Part shown: one piece after another, positions 9,640 through 18,332 of the stretch
Position numbering within the stretch: position 1 is the stretch's first letter
Layout of the letters: each line of letters opens with the position of its first letter
Assembly (NCBI GenBank): GCA_028283855.1
Contig: JAPWJX010000003.1
Span: 1,356,500-1,420,499 of the forward strand
Reading direction: 5' to 3'
Length of the DNA stretch: 64,000 nucleotides
Origin: Verrucomicrobium sp.
Lineage (GTDB): Bacteria; Verrucomicrobiota; Verrucomicrobiia; Methylacidiphilales; GAS474
Made by a program: the position numbers and the translations under genes
Notes under the pieces: model-generated
Told to the model about the DNA's origin: nothing
What the model saw: only the letters and a program-made list of their open reading frames with translations
The model's database searches: none

Positions 9640-11372
9640 TGGCCGCTCCCACGCCGATCATCGCCCTCGACGTCGGCTCCCACACGGTCAAGGTCGGGGA
9701 ATTCCAGGCTGCCAACGGCGCGCTGACCCTCACGCGCTTCGCCACCGCCCCGCTGGAACTGGACCCGAACAAGGAGGATAACCGCCACGCCGTGCTGGCG
9801 CGCGCCGTGCGCCAGGCCCTGGCCGCCGGAGGCATTCCGGCGGGCAAGACCATTTTCGCCGTCGCCGGTCACGCCGCCTTCATGCGGTGGATCAAGCTGC
9901 CCGCCGTCGACCTCATGCAGCTGGACAAGCTGGTGGCCTTCGAGGCGCAGCAGGTCGTGCCGTTTCCCCTCTCGGAAGTGGTCTGGGACTTCATGGTCCT
10001 GCCCTCCCGCGGCGCGGAAAAGGAGGCGATCATCGTCGCCATGAAGGCCGACCTCCTGGAGGAGGAATACGACTCCGTCCGCCGCACCGGCCTGGACCCC
10101 GTGCAGGTCGACGTGGGCACGCTGGCCCTCTACGACTCCTACCTCTACAACCAGCCCCGCTCGGAAGAGTGCGTCCTATTGATCGACATGGGCGCGCGCT
10201 CCACCAGCGCCATTTTCATCGAGGGGGACCGGTTCTACACCCGCATCCTTTCCCAGGGCGGCAACACCCTTTCCCAGCAGATCTGCAACGAATTCCAGGA
10301 GCCATTCCCCGTCGCGGAGACCATGAAAATCGAGCGCGGCGGCGTCAGCCTGGGCGGGAATTATCCGCCGCAGCCCGATCCCGACACGGAGCGCCTCTGG
10401 CGCCTCCTGCGCGGCAGCATCGGCCGCCTCCAGGGGGAGCTGAACCGCTCCATCGTCTTCTACCGCAACCAGGGCGGCGCCGCGCCCAAGCGGATACTTT
10501 TGACCGGCGGCGGCTGCCGTCTGCCTTATCTGGATCATTTCCTGGCGGAGAAATTCGGCGTGCCCGTCGAGTTCTTCAACGCGTTCCAGAACGTGGGCCT
10601 GGCCCCCACCGTCGACCGCGCCGCGCTGGCCCGGGACGGACACCACTTCGGCGAGGTCGTCGGCCTGGCGCTGCGCCGGGCCGGGCACGTGCCCGCGGAG
10701 ATCTCCCTGGTGCCCCGCTCCATCACCCAGGGCGCGGCTCAAAAGCGGGAGCGGCTGGAAGTGGGCGCCGCCTTGGCCGTCTGGGCGCTGGTCTTTCTGC
10801 TGGGAGCGCTTTTCTTCACCCTGGAGAAGCGGGCGGCGCAGGCTTCCCTGGAATCCCTCCAGCAGGAAGTCTCCTCCCTGCAGGGCCTTTCCGGGCAGAT
10901 CGATCCCTTGGCCCAAAAAAATCAGGCTCTCTCCCAGTCCTATGACGAGGGGCAGCGCCTGCTGGCCGCGCGCGATTTCTGGCCGCGCCTCTTCAACGAG
11001 CTGAATTCCCGCCTGCCCACCGGCGTCTGGATCACCCAATTGACGCCGACGGACGACGGCCAGCCCCTCGACGCGCCGCCCGGCGCGGAGAAGAAGAACC
11101 GTCCCCTCAAAAAGGGCGGCAAGCCTAACAAGGGGAGCGGCGGCCCGCAGATCTCCGAGCTGGAGGTCAAAGGCATGTTCGAGAACGGCCTCAAGCCGGA
11201 GGTGGTCAACAGCTTCGTCTCCGCCCTGGCGGACAGCGGCCTCTTTGAAATCGACAAGCAGAAGGTCTCCAATGCGATCCTGAGCACGGAGACTCCCTCT
11301 GAAAACGGGCAGCTGGCGTGGAGCTACACTCTTTCCCTCAAGCTGAAGGAGCCCCTCAGCCTTGCCCCGTGA
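9639..11372 (+). CDS. PilM-PilN fusion (Amuc_1101-like)
   Basis: A 577-residue protein. Residues 1 to about 350 form an actin-like ATPase fold of the PilM/FtsA type: IALDVGSHTVKVGEF at the start, LLIDMGARSTSAIFIEGD as the phosphate 2 motif and RILLTGGGCRLPYLDHFL near the end. A transmembrane helix follows (about 385-405), then a coiled coil and a periplasmic PilN-like domain with SRLPTGVWITQL. In most type IV pilus systems PilM and PilN are separate, and cytoplasmic PilM binds the N-terminus of PilN; here one polypeptide spans both. The ATG at 9639 overlaps the previous stop. Confidence 0.85.
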   Translation: MAAPTPIIALDVGSHTVKVGEFQAANGALTLTRFATAPLELDPNKEDNRHAVLARAVRQALAAGGIPAGKTIFAVAGHAAFMRWIKLPAVDLMQLDKLVAFEAQQVVPFPLSEVVWDFMVLPSRGAEKEAIIVAMKADLLEEEYDSVRRTGLDPVQVDVGTLALYDSYLYNQPRSEECVLLIDMGARSTSAIFIEGDRFYTRILSQGGNTLSQQICNEFQEPFPVAETMKIERGGVSLGGNYPPQPDPDTERLWRLLRGSIGRLQGELNRSIVFYRNQGGAAPKRILLTGGGCRLPYLDHFLAEKFGVPVEFFNAFQNVGLAPTVDRAALARDGHHFGEVVGLALRRAGHVPAEISLVPRSITQGAAQKRERLEVGAALAVWALVFLLGALFFTLEKRAAQASLESLQQEVSSLQGLSGQIDPLAQKNQALSQSYDEGQRLLAARDFWPRLFNELNSRLPTGVWITQLTPTDDGQPLDAPPGAEKKNRPLKKGGKPNKGSGGPQISELEVKGMFENGLKPEVVNSFVSALADSGLFEIDKQKVSNAILSTETPSENGQLAWSYTLSLKLKEPLSLAP

Positions 11373-11376
11373 CGCG

Positions 11377-12273
11377 ATGAAGACCGCCCTTAACCGCACC
11401 CAGACCGCCGTCCTCACGGGGATGGCCGCCATCGCCGTCCTGGGCGGAGCGGGCCTGTGGTACCTGTCCGGCCAGGTCGGCGCGGTGCGGGAGGAGATCG
11501 ACCAGCAGTCCGGCACCCTGCAGCAGCTGGCCGGCGGCCGCTATTATCCCAGCGCCCAGAACGTCGAGGCCCTGAAGAAGAACAATGCCGCGCTGGAGGC
11601 CGCCCTGGGCGAGATCCGCCAGCGGCTCCAGGGCGGCGCGAAGGAGTTGAACGGCGCGGTGGAAAAGAACGCCGTCGTCTTCAAACAGGAGATGGCCGAC
11701 CGGCTCAAGAAGCTGAGGGAGGAGGCCGCCCACAACGGCGTCCGCATCGACCCGGCGGCGGCCGACTTTGGCTTCTCCATGTACCGCAACGCCAATCCCA
11801 GCGACAGCTCCACCGGGATGCTGGGGCGGCAGCTCCTGGGCATCGAAGCCGTCTCCGACGCCCTTTTCCGCGCCCGCGTCTCCAGCCTGGACGCCGTCCG
11901 CCGCACGCAGGATGAGAACGGCGACGGCCAGGCCAAAGGGCCGGAGGCGATCCCCCTGCGCGTCACGCCGCTTCCTGGGGGCACCTACACGCTCTATCCG
12001 CTCGAATTCGAGTTTACCGGCACGGAGGACGCCGTGCGGGAGGGCCTGGCCAACCTGGCCGCTTCCCCTCTCTTCCTCGTCCCGCGCGCGCTCACCGTCA
12101 CCAGCCGCCGGGCCTCCCCCCCGCGCACCGACGACCTGGCCAAGAGCGTCCAGACTTTGGAAAAGAAGCCGAGCTTCCTCATCGCCCTGGGGAACGAGGA
12201 AATCCGCGTGCGCGCCCGCATCGACCTGGTCGACTGGACGGAAGGCGCCCCCGCCCCCAAGAAAAAGCCGTAA
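11377..12273 (+). CDS. Amuc_1100-like PilO-type protein
   Basis: A 298-residue bitopic protein with one N-terminal transmembrane helix (about residues 12-32), a coiled-coil stretch (about 35-120) and a C-terminal alpha/beta domain. The C-terminal layout (YPLEFEFTGTEDAVREGLANL, then a loop, then IRVRARIDLVDW) parallels what I recall of Amuc_1100 (317 residues), the Akkermansia envelope protein reported to signal through TLR2. Within a pilus machine it takes the PilO place, pairing with the PilN part of the preceding protein. An upstream TTG at 11362 overlaps that gene, but the ATG at 11377 is preferred. Confidence 0.75.
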   Translation: MKTALNRTQTAVLTGMAAIAVLGGAGLWYLSGQVGAVREEIDQQSGTLQQLAGGRYYPSAQNVEALKKNNAALEAALGEIRQRLQGGAKELNGAVEKNAVVFKQEMADRLKKLREEAAHNGVRIDPAAADFGFSMYRNANPSDSSTGMLGRQLLGIEAVSDALFRARVSSLDAVRRTQDENGDGQAKGPEAIPLRVTPLPGGTYTLYPLEFEFTGTEDAVREGLANLAASPLFLVPRALTVTSRRASPPRTDDLAKSVQTLEKKPSFLIALGNEEIRVRARIDLVDWTEGAPAPKKKP

Positions 12274-12276
12274 CCC

Positions 12277-13278
12277 ATGGACAAATCCTGGTCCAAGATT
12301 TTGCTGGTCGCCGTGCTCCTCCTCCTTGCCGGGGAGGGGATATGGCTGGGCCTCGCCTACTCGCGCGGGGAGGCGTCGGCCGCTTCCCCCGCCGCGCCGG
12401 GGCAGATCGTGGCCGAGCTGCCCGCCGACGTGGCGGAGCAGGCGAAGGCCTGGAACCAGCCGGTGCTGTGGGCGCTCCCTTCCGGCGGCGGCCATCTTTT
12501 CACGGCCCGCCGCCTCCTCTACTTCGTCGGCACGGGAAAGGTGGAGCTGGCCAGGCCGGACACGAAGATCGACGGCATTCCCCTCGACTGGCTCCTCAAG
12601 AACGGCCTCGACGCCAGCGACCCGGACGTCGCCCACCAGGACCCGGACGGGGACGGCTTCGACAACCTGGCGGAGTTCCTCTCCGGCGCCGATCCGCGCG
12701 ATCCCAAGAGCCATCCTTCCTACGCGAAGCTGCTGCGCGTAAAATCGTTCGAGGCGAAGCCCTTTTCCATGACCCTGGCCAGCGTCAACGACCTGGGCGG
12801 CGGGCAGCGGGTCTTCCAGATCAACACGCCCAACGGCCGCCGGCCGACGAATAACGTGAAAATCGGCGATTCCTTTGAGGGTTACACCGTCGCCGACTTC
12901 CGCCCGAAGCAGGGCGCCAAAAAGATCGGCGACATGGAGGTGACGGGCGACATTTCCGAGCTGGAACTCAAGAAGGAGGCCACCGGCGAGGCCGTCGTCC
13001 TCGTTTATCAGGAGCCGAAGAGCGAGCCGAGCATTAGCGCCACGATCGTCCTGCTCCTTCCAGACGCCTTTTCCCACCCGGTAAAGGTGGCCCAGGGGAA
13101 AGAATTCACCATCCAGGCGGGAATGACGCCGCAGGGGGCGCCGGAAACCCTCCGTTACCGCCTGAACTCCGTCGATGCCTCCGGGGCAAAGGTTTCCCCG
13201 CCCGATTCCCAGGAAACTCTGCTCATTCCCCCCCTGACTTCGGCGGAAAGCGCCGCGATGGGCGCGCCAAAATCATGA
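12277..13278 (+). CDS. Amuc_1099-like protein with Ca-binding-type repeat
   Basis: A 333-residue protein with an N-terminal signal or anchor helix (about residues 7-27). Near residues 112-148 it has DASDPDVAHQDPDGDGFDN and then EFLSGADPRDP, a thrombospondin type 3-like calcium-binding pattern common in Verrucomicrobia and Planctomycetes surface proteins. The rest is beta-rich, and by position it corresponds to Amuc_1099. It begins 3 bases after the previous stop. A role as a pilotin-like or secretin-associated protein is inferred from position only. Confidence 0.65.
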   Translation: MDKSWSKILLVAVLLLLAGEGIWLGLAYSRGEASAASPAAPGQIVAELPADVAEQAKAWNQPVLWALPSGGGHLFTARRLLYFVGTGKVELARPDTKIDGIPLDWLLKNGLDASDPDVAHQDPDGDGFDNLAEFLSGADPRDPKSHPSYAKLLRVKSFEAKPFSMTLASVNDLGGGQRVFQINTPNGRRPTNNVKIGDSFEGYTVADFRPKQGAKKIGDMEVTGDISELELKKEATGEAVVLVYQEPKSEPSISATIVLLLPDAFSHPVKVAQGKEFTIQAGMTPQGAPETLRYRLNSVDASGAKVSPPDSQETLLIPPLTSAESAAMGAPKS

Positions 13279-13351
13279 TGGCAGCGACTGTTGTTTTTCG
13301 CTTTCTAATTGAAACTTATTACGTATAAATCTTTAACCTCCTGGCTGGATT

Positions 13352-15917
13352 ATGCGCACCCGTAAGGCATCCCTTTTCTATTTGACCGTCCTGGCGTGCT
13401 GCGCGGCCCCTCTTTTTGCCCAGCCGGTGAAGATTTATCAGGACGCCGCGCTGAACGAGCAGCCCGCCGCCGCCACGCCACCTGCCCCGGCGGCTCCCGC
13501 TTCGGAGCCTGCGGTGGAACCGCCCAGCAAGGAGGCGCGGAAGATGGCCCAGAAGGAAGAGATGCGGCGCGCCCAGCAGGTCATGGAGGCCAGCCAGGCG
13601 ATCAACGCGGGCGACATTTTCTATCAGGCCGGCGAATACGCGAAGGCTTCGGAGCGTTACACCTACGCCTACGGCATTTTCCAGACCACGGGGCTTTCCT
13701 CCACAGGAGAGCAGCGGGCCAAGAGCGGCCTGGTCCAGGTAAAGATCAAGCAGGCGGAAGTGGCTTCCCAGGCAGGTGACTTTGCCCACGCCACCGCCCT
13801 GCTGGACGAGGCGGAAAAGCTCGATCCCACCCGCAAGCCGGACATCGACAAGGACCGCGCTCAGATCAAGGAAGCCCAGGTCAAGCTGGCCAAGCAGCGC
13901 GTCAATCCGGAGTCGACCACGAACAACCCGGTCCTGACCCCCGATTTCAAGGATAAGGTCGCCGCCGTGCAGCGCCTCCTCTTCGAAGGAGACCGTTTCT
14001 TCGAAACCGGCCAATATGACAAGGCCAACGACCGCTACCGCCAGGCCCTGGTGATCGACCCTTACAACAAGGCCGCGCGCACGAAGCTGGACCGGCTGGA
14101 GCGGTATGAAACCCGCGCGGCGGACAAGGCGCGCGAGACCACCCGCACGGCCGCCCTCTACGACGTCGAGCGCCGCTGGACGGAGCGGGAGCAGCCCGTG
14201 GAAAAGGCTGCCCTGGGCGAGGTCGCCCCCGCGCAGGAATCGAACATCGCGCGCCTGAGCAAGAAGCTTTCCGCGATCAAGATCGACAGCATCTCCTTCG
14301 TCTCCCAGCCGATCGACGAGGCGGTCCGCTTTCTGGCCGCCAAGGCCAAGCAGGCTGACCCGACCGGGGAGGGCATCAACTTCGTCCTCAAGGTGAGTCC
14401 GACGGGTGGCCTCCGGCTCCAAGGCCGCGGAAGCGGCCGCCCCCGCCGTCCGCACCGTCACCCTAAGCCTGAACAATGTCTCCCTGGGCGAGGTTCTCCG
14501 CGTCCTCACCCAGCTGACGAACCTGAAGTATAAGGTCGACGAATACGCCATCTACATTCTGCCCTCCACCGACTCCTCCGACGTCCTGGTCACCCGCACC
14601 TTTGTGGTGCCCACCGGCTTCTTTGAGGGAGGCCTTTCCGCTTCAAAGTCTTCCACTGCCGGCGGCGCGGGCATCGCCACCACGGTGGAGGCGGTGAAGA
14701 TCGACGTGAAGAAGCAGCTCATGGATCAGGGCGTCGACTTCCCGCCCGGGGCCACCGCCGCCTATCTCTCCGGCTCCAGCCGCCTGGTCGTGAAGGACGC
14801 CCCGGACCAGCTGGACCGCATCGACGCCCTTCTCCAGGCCGCCGCCCGGGAGGAGGACCCGCAGATCGAGATCGAGACCAAGTTTGCCGAATTCACCGAC
14901 ACCGCCCTCAAGGAACTTCAGATCAACTGGGGATTGAGCCGGAACCGGAATGCCAACGATTCCCCCATCGCGGCATCCGCGATGGTCACGACCAACGACG
15001 TCACGCCCTTTAACCAGACCGGATTTCTGTCCACCAGCGCCACCGGCCCGGTGGTGACGGGCCAAAGCGCCCTGCGCGGCTCGCCCGACCTGCAGCAGGA
15101 CGGCCTCGACGTGATTCTGCAGAACTCCATCAATGGGACGCAGGCCGTCTCCGGGGCCACCTTCCTCATGGGCTTCACCATTGGAAACAAGGGCATGGGG
15201 GTGCTGATGAACCTCATCGACCAGCTCAAGGGAGTCGACCTTCTTTCCGCCCCGAAGGTGACGACCAAGAACCGCACCATGGCGAAGATCGAGATCAACG
15301 AGCAGATGACCTACCCCAGCCAGTTCACCCCGCCCACCTTCAACAATACGCCGGTCATCTACAACAACAACCAGACCGTCGTCATCTCCCCGCCCACGCC
15401 GTCCAATTTCGAAAAGGCCACCATCGGCGTCACCCTCCAGGTCACCCCCGTCGCCTACGCCGACCGGCGCATCGACCTCGACCTGCAGCCCGACGTGACC
15501 GACTTCGAGGGCTTCGTCGATTACGGGGCCTCCGTCGAAGTGGGCGACATCGGCAGCGCCACCATCACCCCCGCGGAAGTCTACCACATTCGCCAGCCCG
15601 TGTTTAACAACCGGAAGATCACCACCAAGCTCCAGGTCATCGACGGGCAGACCGTCGTCCTGGGCGGCCTCGTCCGGGAAGACACCCAGGTCATCGACGA
15701 CAAGGTCCCCGTCCTGGGCGACCTGCCCCTGGCCGGACGCCTCTTCCGCAGCAAGGTGGATATGCGCAGCAAGCGGCATCTCCTTGTCTTCATCACCGCC
15801 CGCATCATCCGCTCCACCGGCAAGGCGAAGTTTGTCCAATACGAGGCTTCCGCGCCTCCTTCCGCCCTCGCCACCACGTCCGCTTCCGCGCCGGCCCGCC
15901 CCGGAGACACCCGCTAA
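13352..15917 (+). CDS. Secretin 1 (PilQ/Amuc_1098-like), frameshifted
   Basis: Two overlapping frames together encode one secretin of about 850 residues. The first (from 13352) has a signal peptide ending FAQPVKIY, a TPR-like region and the start of an N0/STN domain up to GINFVLKVSPTG. The second continues from about 14406 with RTVTLSLNNVSLGEVL and runs through the secretin domain, including VPVLGDLPLAGRLFRSK. The join must lie near 14397-14412, since TGA at 14394-14396 blocks the second frame upstream. The paralogue downstream reads through the equivalent point intact. This is either a sequencing indel or real decay of one copy. The 73-base AT-rich gap before the gene contains TATAAA (13324-13329). 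Confidence 0.82.
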
Positions 15918-18319
15918 TGAATCCTTTCCTGCGCCGCAGCCTGGCTTCCCTCCTTTTCCTCTCCGCCTGCTCCGGGCTCTTTGCCCAGGAAAGCGTCGTC
16001 GCCTCCGGGGAGGCCGCCGCCGGCGGCCAAACCAAGGAAATTGCCAAGGTCCAGCAGGCGGAGCAGCTGCGCAAGCAGCAGGCCGTCCTCCGGATCACTC
16101 CCACCCTGGACAATGCGGCCGCCCTGGAGCGCACGGGAGCCTACGCCAAGGCGCAGGTCATCTACCTGGCCGCGCTGCGGGAGCTAACCCCCGCGCCCGC
16201 CACGCAGGCCGTCTATGAAAAGGCCAAGAACGGCCTCTTCCGCTGCGACGCCTATCTCATCGACGAGGCCCGGAAAAAGGGCGACTGGGCGACGATGGAG
16301 AGTCTCCTCAACTTGAGCCTCAACTACGCCCCCGACGACCCGAAGCTCAAGGCCGCCCTGGCCAAGGTGAAGGCCGCCCGGACCAACCCGCAGGACACCA
16401 CCCTGCTGGCCAATCCGGCCGTCAACGCCCCTTTCCAAAACCAGGTGGAAGCGGCCTCCAATTATCTGGCGCAGGCGGAACAGGCCCGGCGCACCGGCCA
16501 GTATGAGCTGGCGGAAGACCGTCTGAACAAGCTGCTGGGCATTGATCCCTACAACAACGCCGCCCAGCAGATGCTCAAGCAGATCACGGAGGAGAAGCTC
16601 CAATACCAGGCCGTCGCCACGGAGCAAAACCGCAAGCAGCGCCTCAAGGAGGTGGAGCAGAAGTGGAGCAATCCGCCGCCCAAGCCGAAGCTGGAGGTCG
16701 TCGCCGCCACGGCCGCCGTGCCGATGACCCGGTCCAACGACTTCGACATCAACCGCAAGCTGGAGTCGATCGTCATCCCGAGCGTCGAATTCTCCGACGC
16801 GAGCCTGCAAAACGCCGTCGACTTCCTCAACGACAAGACGCGCCAGCTCGATCCCGAGCATGAGGGGATCAACTTCATCCCCCGCCCGGAGGCGCTTTCC
16901 CAGGCCAAGACGATCACCCTGTCCCTCAAGAACGTCCCCCTCAAGGAAGTCCTCCGCTACCTGACCCAGCTGGCGCAGGTGAAGTTCAAGATCGATCCTT
17001 CCGCCGTCTTCTTCGTCCCTCTTTCGGAGCCCACCGACGTGCTGGTCCGCCGCCAGTTCAACGTGACGCCCAGTTTCTTCACCGTCACCCAGTCCGCGGA
17101 AGGGCAGGGCGCGCAGGCCAGCCGCCGCCGTTCCGGCGCGGCCAACGCGGCGTCCAACGCCGCCGTCGCCAACGGCACCCTGGACGTCAAGCAGCAGCTC
17201 ACTCAGCGCGGCGTCGAGTTTAGCGCGGAAGGCTCCAACGCCATCTACCTGGCCTCCTCCGGCGTCCTGGAAGTGGTGAACACCCAGGACCAGATGGATC
17301 TCATCGACGAGCTGGTCAACGCGGAGACCGGCCAGACCATGATGGTCGACATTGAGGCCCGCTTCGTGGAAATCAAGCAGACGGACTTGAACGAGCTGAG
17401 CTCGAACATCGCCCTTTATCCGCTCAATGGCAGCACGATCACGACCCCCACGTTCGTCTCCAGCATGCGGGGATCGGCGGGCCTTTCCGCCCAGCAGCTG
17501 CAGAGCCTCCTTCTGCAGGCGCAGCCGTCCGCGCCGGGCCGGTTCGGCCCCAGTGCCGGAAGCGCGGCCCCGATCGAGAATACCTTGGCCTTGGGCGGCA
17601 TTATGGACGGGAAGCATTACAGCGCGGTGCTGCGCGGCCTTTCCCAGAAGACGAGCGCCGACCTCCTCTCCGCCCCCTACGTCCGCGTCCGCAGCGGAGA
17701 GCGGGCCAAGATCGACGCCACCCGCACGTTCTATTATCCCACGCAATACAATCCGCCGCAGATCATCACCATCACCACCGGCACCAGTTCCATCTCCACT
17801 ACGCCCCTCTATTCCCCGCCGGCGGCGATCCCGGCCTTTCCTAGCAGCTTCGACAAGCAGGACATCGGCGTTGTCCTGAATATCCAGCCCACGGTGGGCG
17901 GCGACAACCGCACCATCGATCTCTCCCTGGTGCCGGAGATCACCGACTTTGAGGGTTTCATCAATTACGGCGACCCGATCACCGTTTCCGACGGTGTTTC
18001 CACGACGCCCGTCGTCCTGGTGGCCAACCAGATCTTGCAGCCGGTCTTCAACGTCCGCCGCGTGAGCACCAAGGTTTTCCTGAAGGACGGATTCACGGTG
18101 GTCCTGGGCGGCCTGATCCGGGAAGACTCCCAGACGATCAACGACAAGGTCCCCGTCCTGGGGGACATCCCGCTCGTGGGCCGTTTCTTCCAGTCGAAGG
18201 TGAAGCAGAACGTGAAGCGCAATCTCCTCATCTTCGTCACGGGCAAGATCCTCCGCCCGGACGGGGAGCGCTTTAACCAGACGACGACGGACGTCGCCTC
18301 GGCCGACGCGGCGCGTTGA
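15917..18319 (+). CDS. Secretin 2 (PilQ/Amuc_1098-like)
   Basis: An intact 800-residue outer-membrane secretin. It has a signal peptide (to about residue 24), a TPR-like N-terminal half (about 50-250), an N0/STN-type domain (KTITLSLKNVPLKEVLRYL, about 333-351), N-domain repeats and a C-terminal secretin domain ending in VPVLGDIPLVGRFFQSK. Secretins form the gated ring through which pili or secreted proteins cross the outer membrane. It starts inside the stop codon of secretin 1 (TAATG) and is clearly its paralogue in layout and motifs. Confidence 0.9.
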   Translation: MNPFLRRSLASLLFLSACSGLFAQESVVASGEAAAGGQTKEIAKVQQAEQLRKQQAVLRITPTLDNAAALERTGAYAKAQVIYLAALRELTPAPATQAVYEKAKNGLFRCDAYLIDEARKKGDWATMESLLNLSLNYAPDDPKLKAALAKVKAARTNPQDTTLLANPAVNAPFQNQVEAASNYLAQAEQARRTGQYELAEDRLNKLLGIDPYNNAAQQMLKQITEEKLQYQAVATEQNRKQRLKEVEQKWSNPPPKPKLEVVAATAAVPMTRSNDFDINRKLESIVIPSVEFSDASLQNAVDFLNDKTRQLDPEHEGINFIPRPEALSQAKTITLSLKNVPLKEVLRYLTQLAQVKFKIDPSAVFFVPLSEPTDVLVRRQFNVTPSFFTVTQSAEGQGAQASRRRSGAANAASNAAVANGTLDVKQQLTQRGVEFSAEGSNAIYLASSGVLEVVNTQDQMDLIDELVNAETGQTMMVDIEARFVEIKQTDLNELSSNIALYPLNGSTITTPTFVSSMRGSAGLSAQQLQSLLLQAQPSAPGRFGPSAGSAAPIENTLALGGIMDGKHYSAVLRGLSQKTSADLLSAPYVRVRSGERAKIDATRTFYYPTQYNPPQIITITTGTSSISTTPLYSPPAAIPAFPSSFDKQDIGVVLNIQPTVGGDNRTIDLSLVPEITDFEGFINYGDPITVSDGVSTTPVVLVANQILQPVFNVRRVSTKVFLKDGFTVVLGGLIREDSQTINDKVPVLGDIPLVGRFFQSKVKQNVKRNLLIFVTGKILRPDGERFNQTTTDVASADAAR

Positions 18320-18332
18320 TTTCCCGGCGGCC

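Noticed and set aside
16184..17746. Long antisense frame in secretin 2
   Set aside because: Same shadow effect; the plus-strand secretin motifs are unambiguous.
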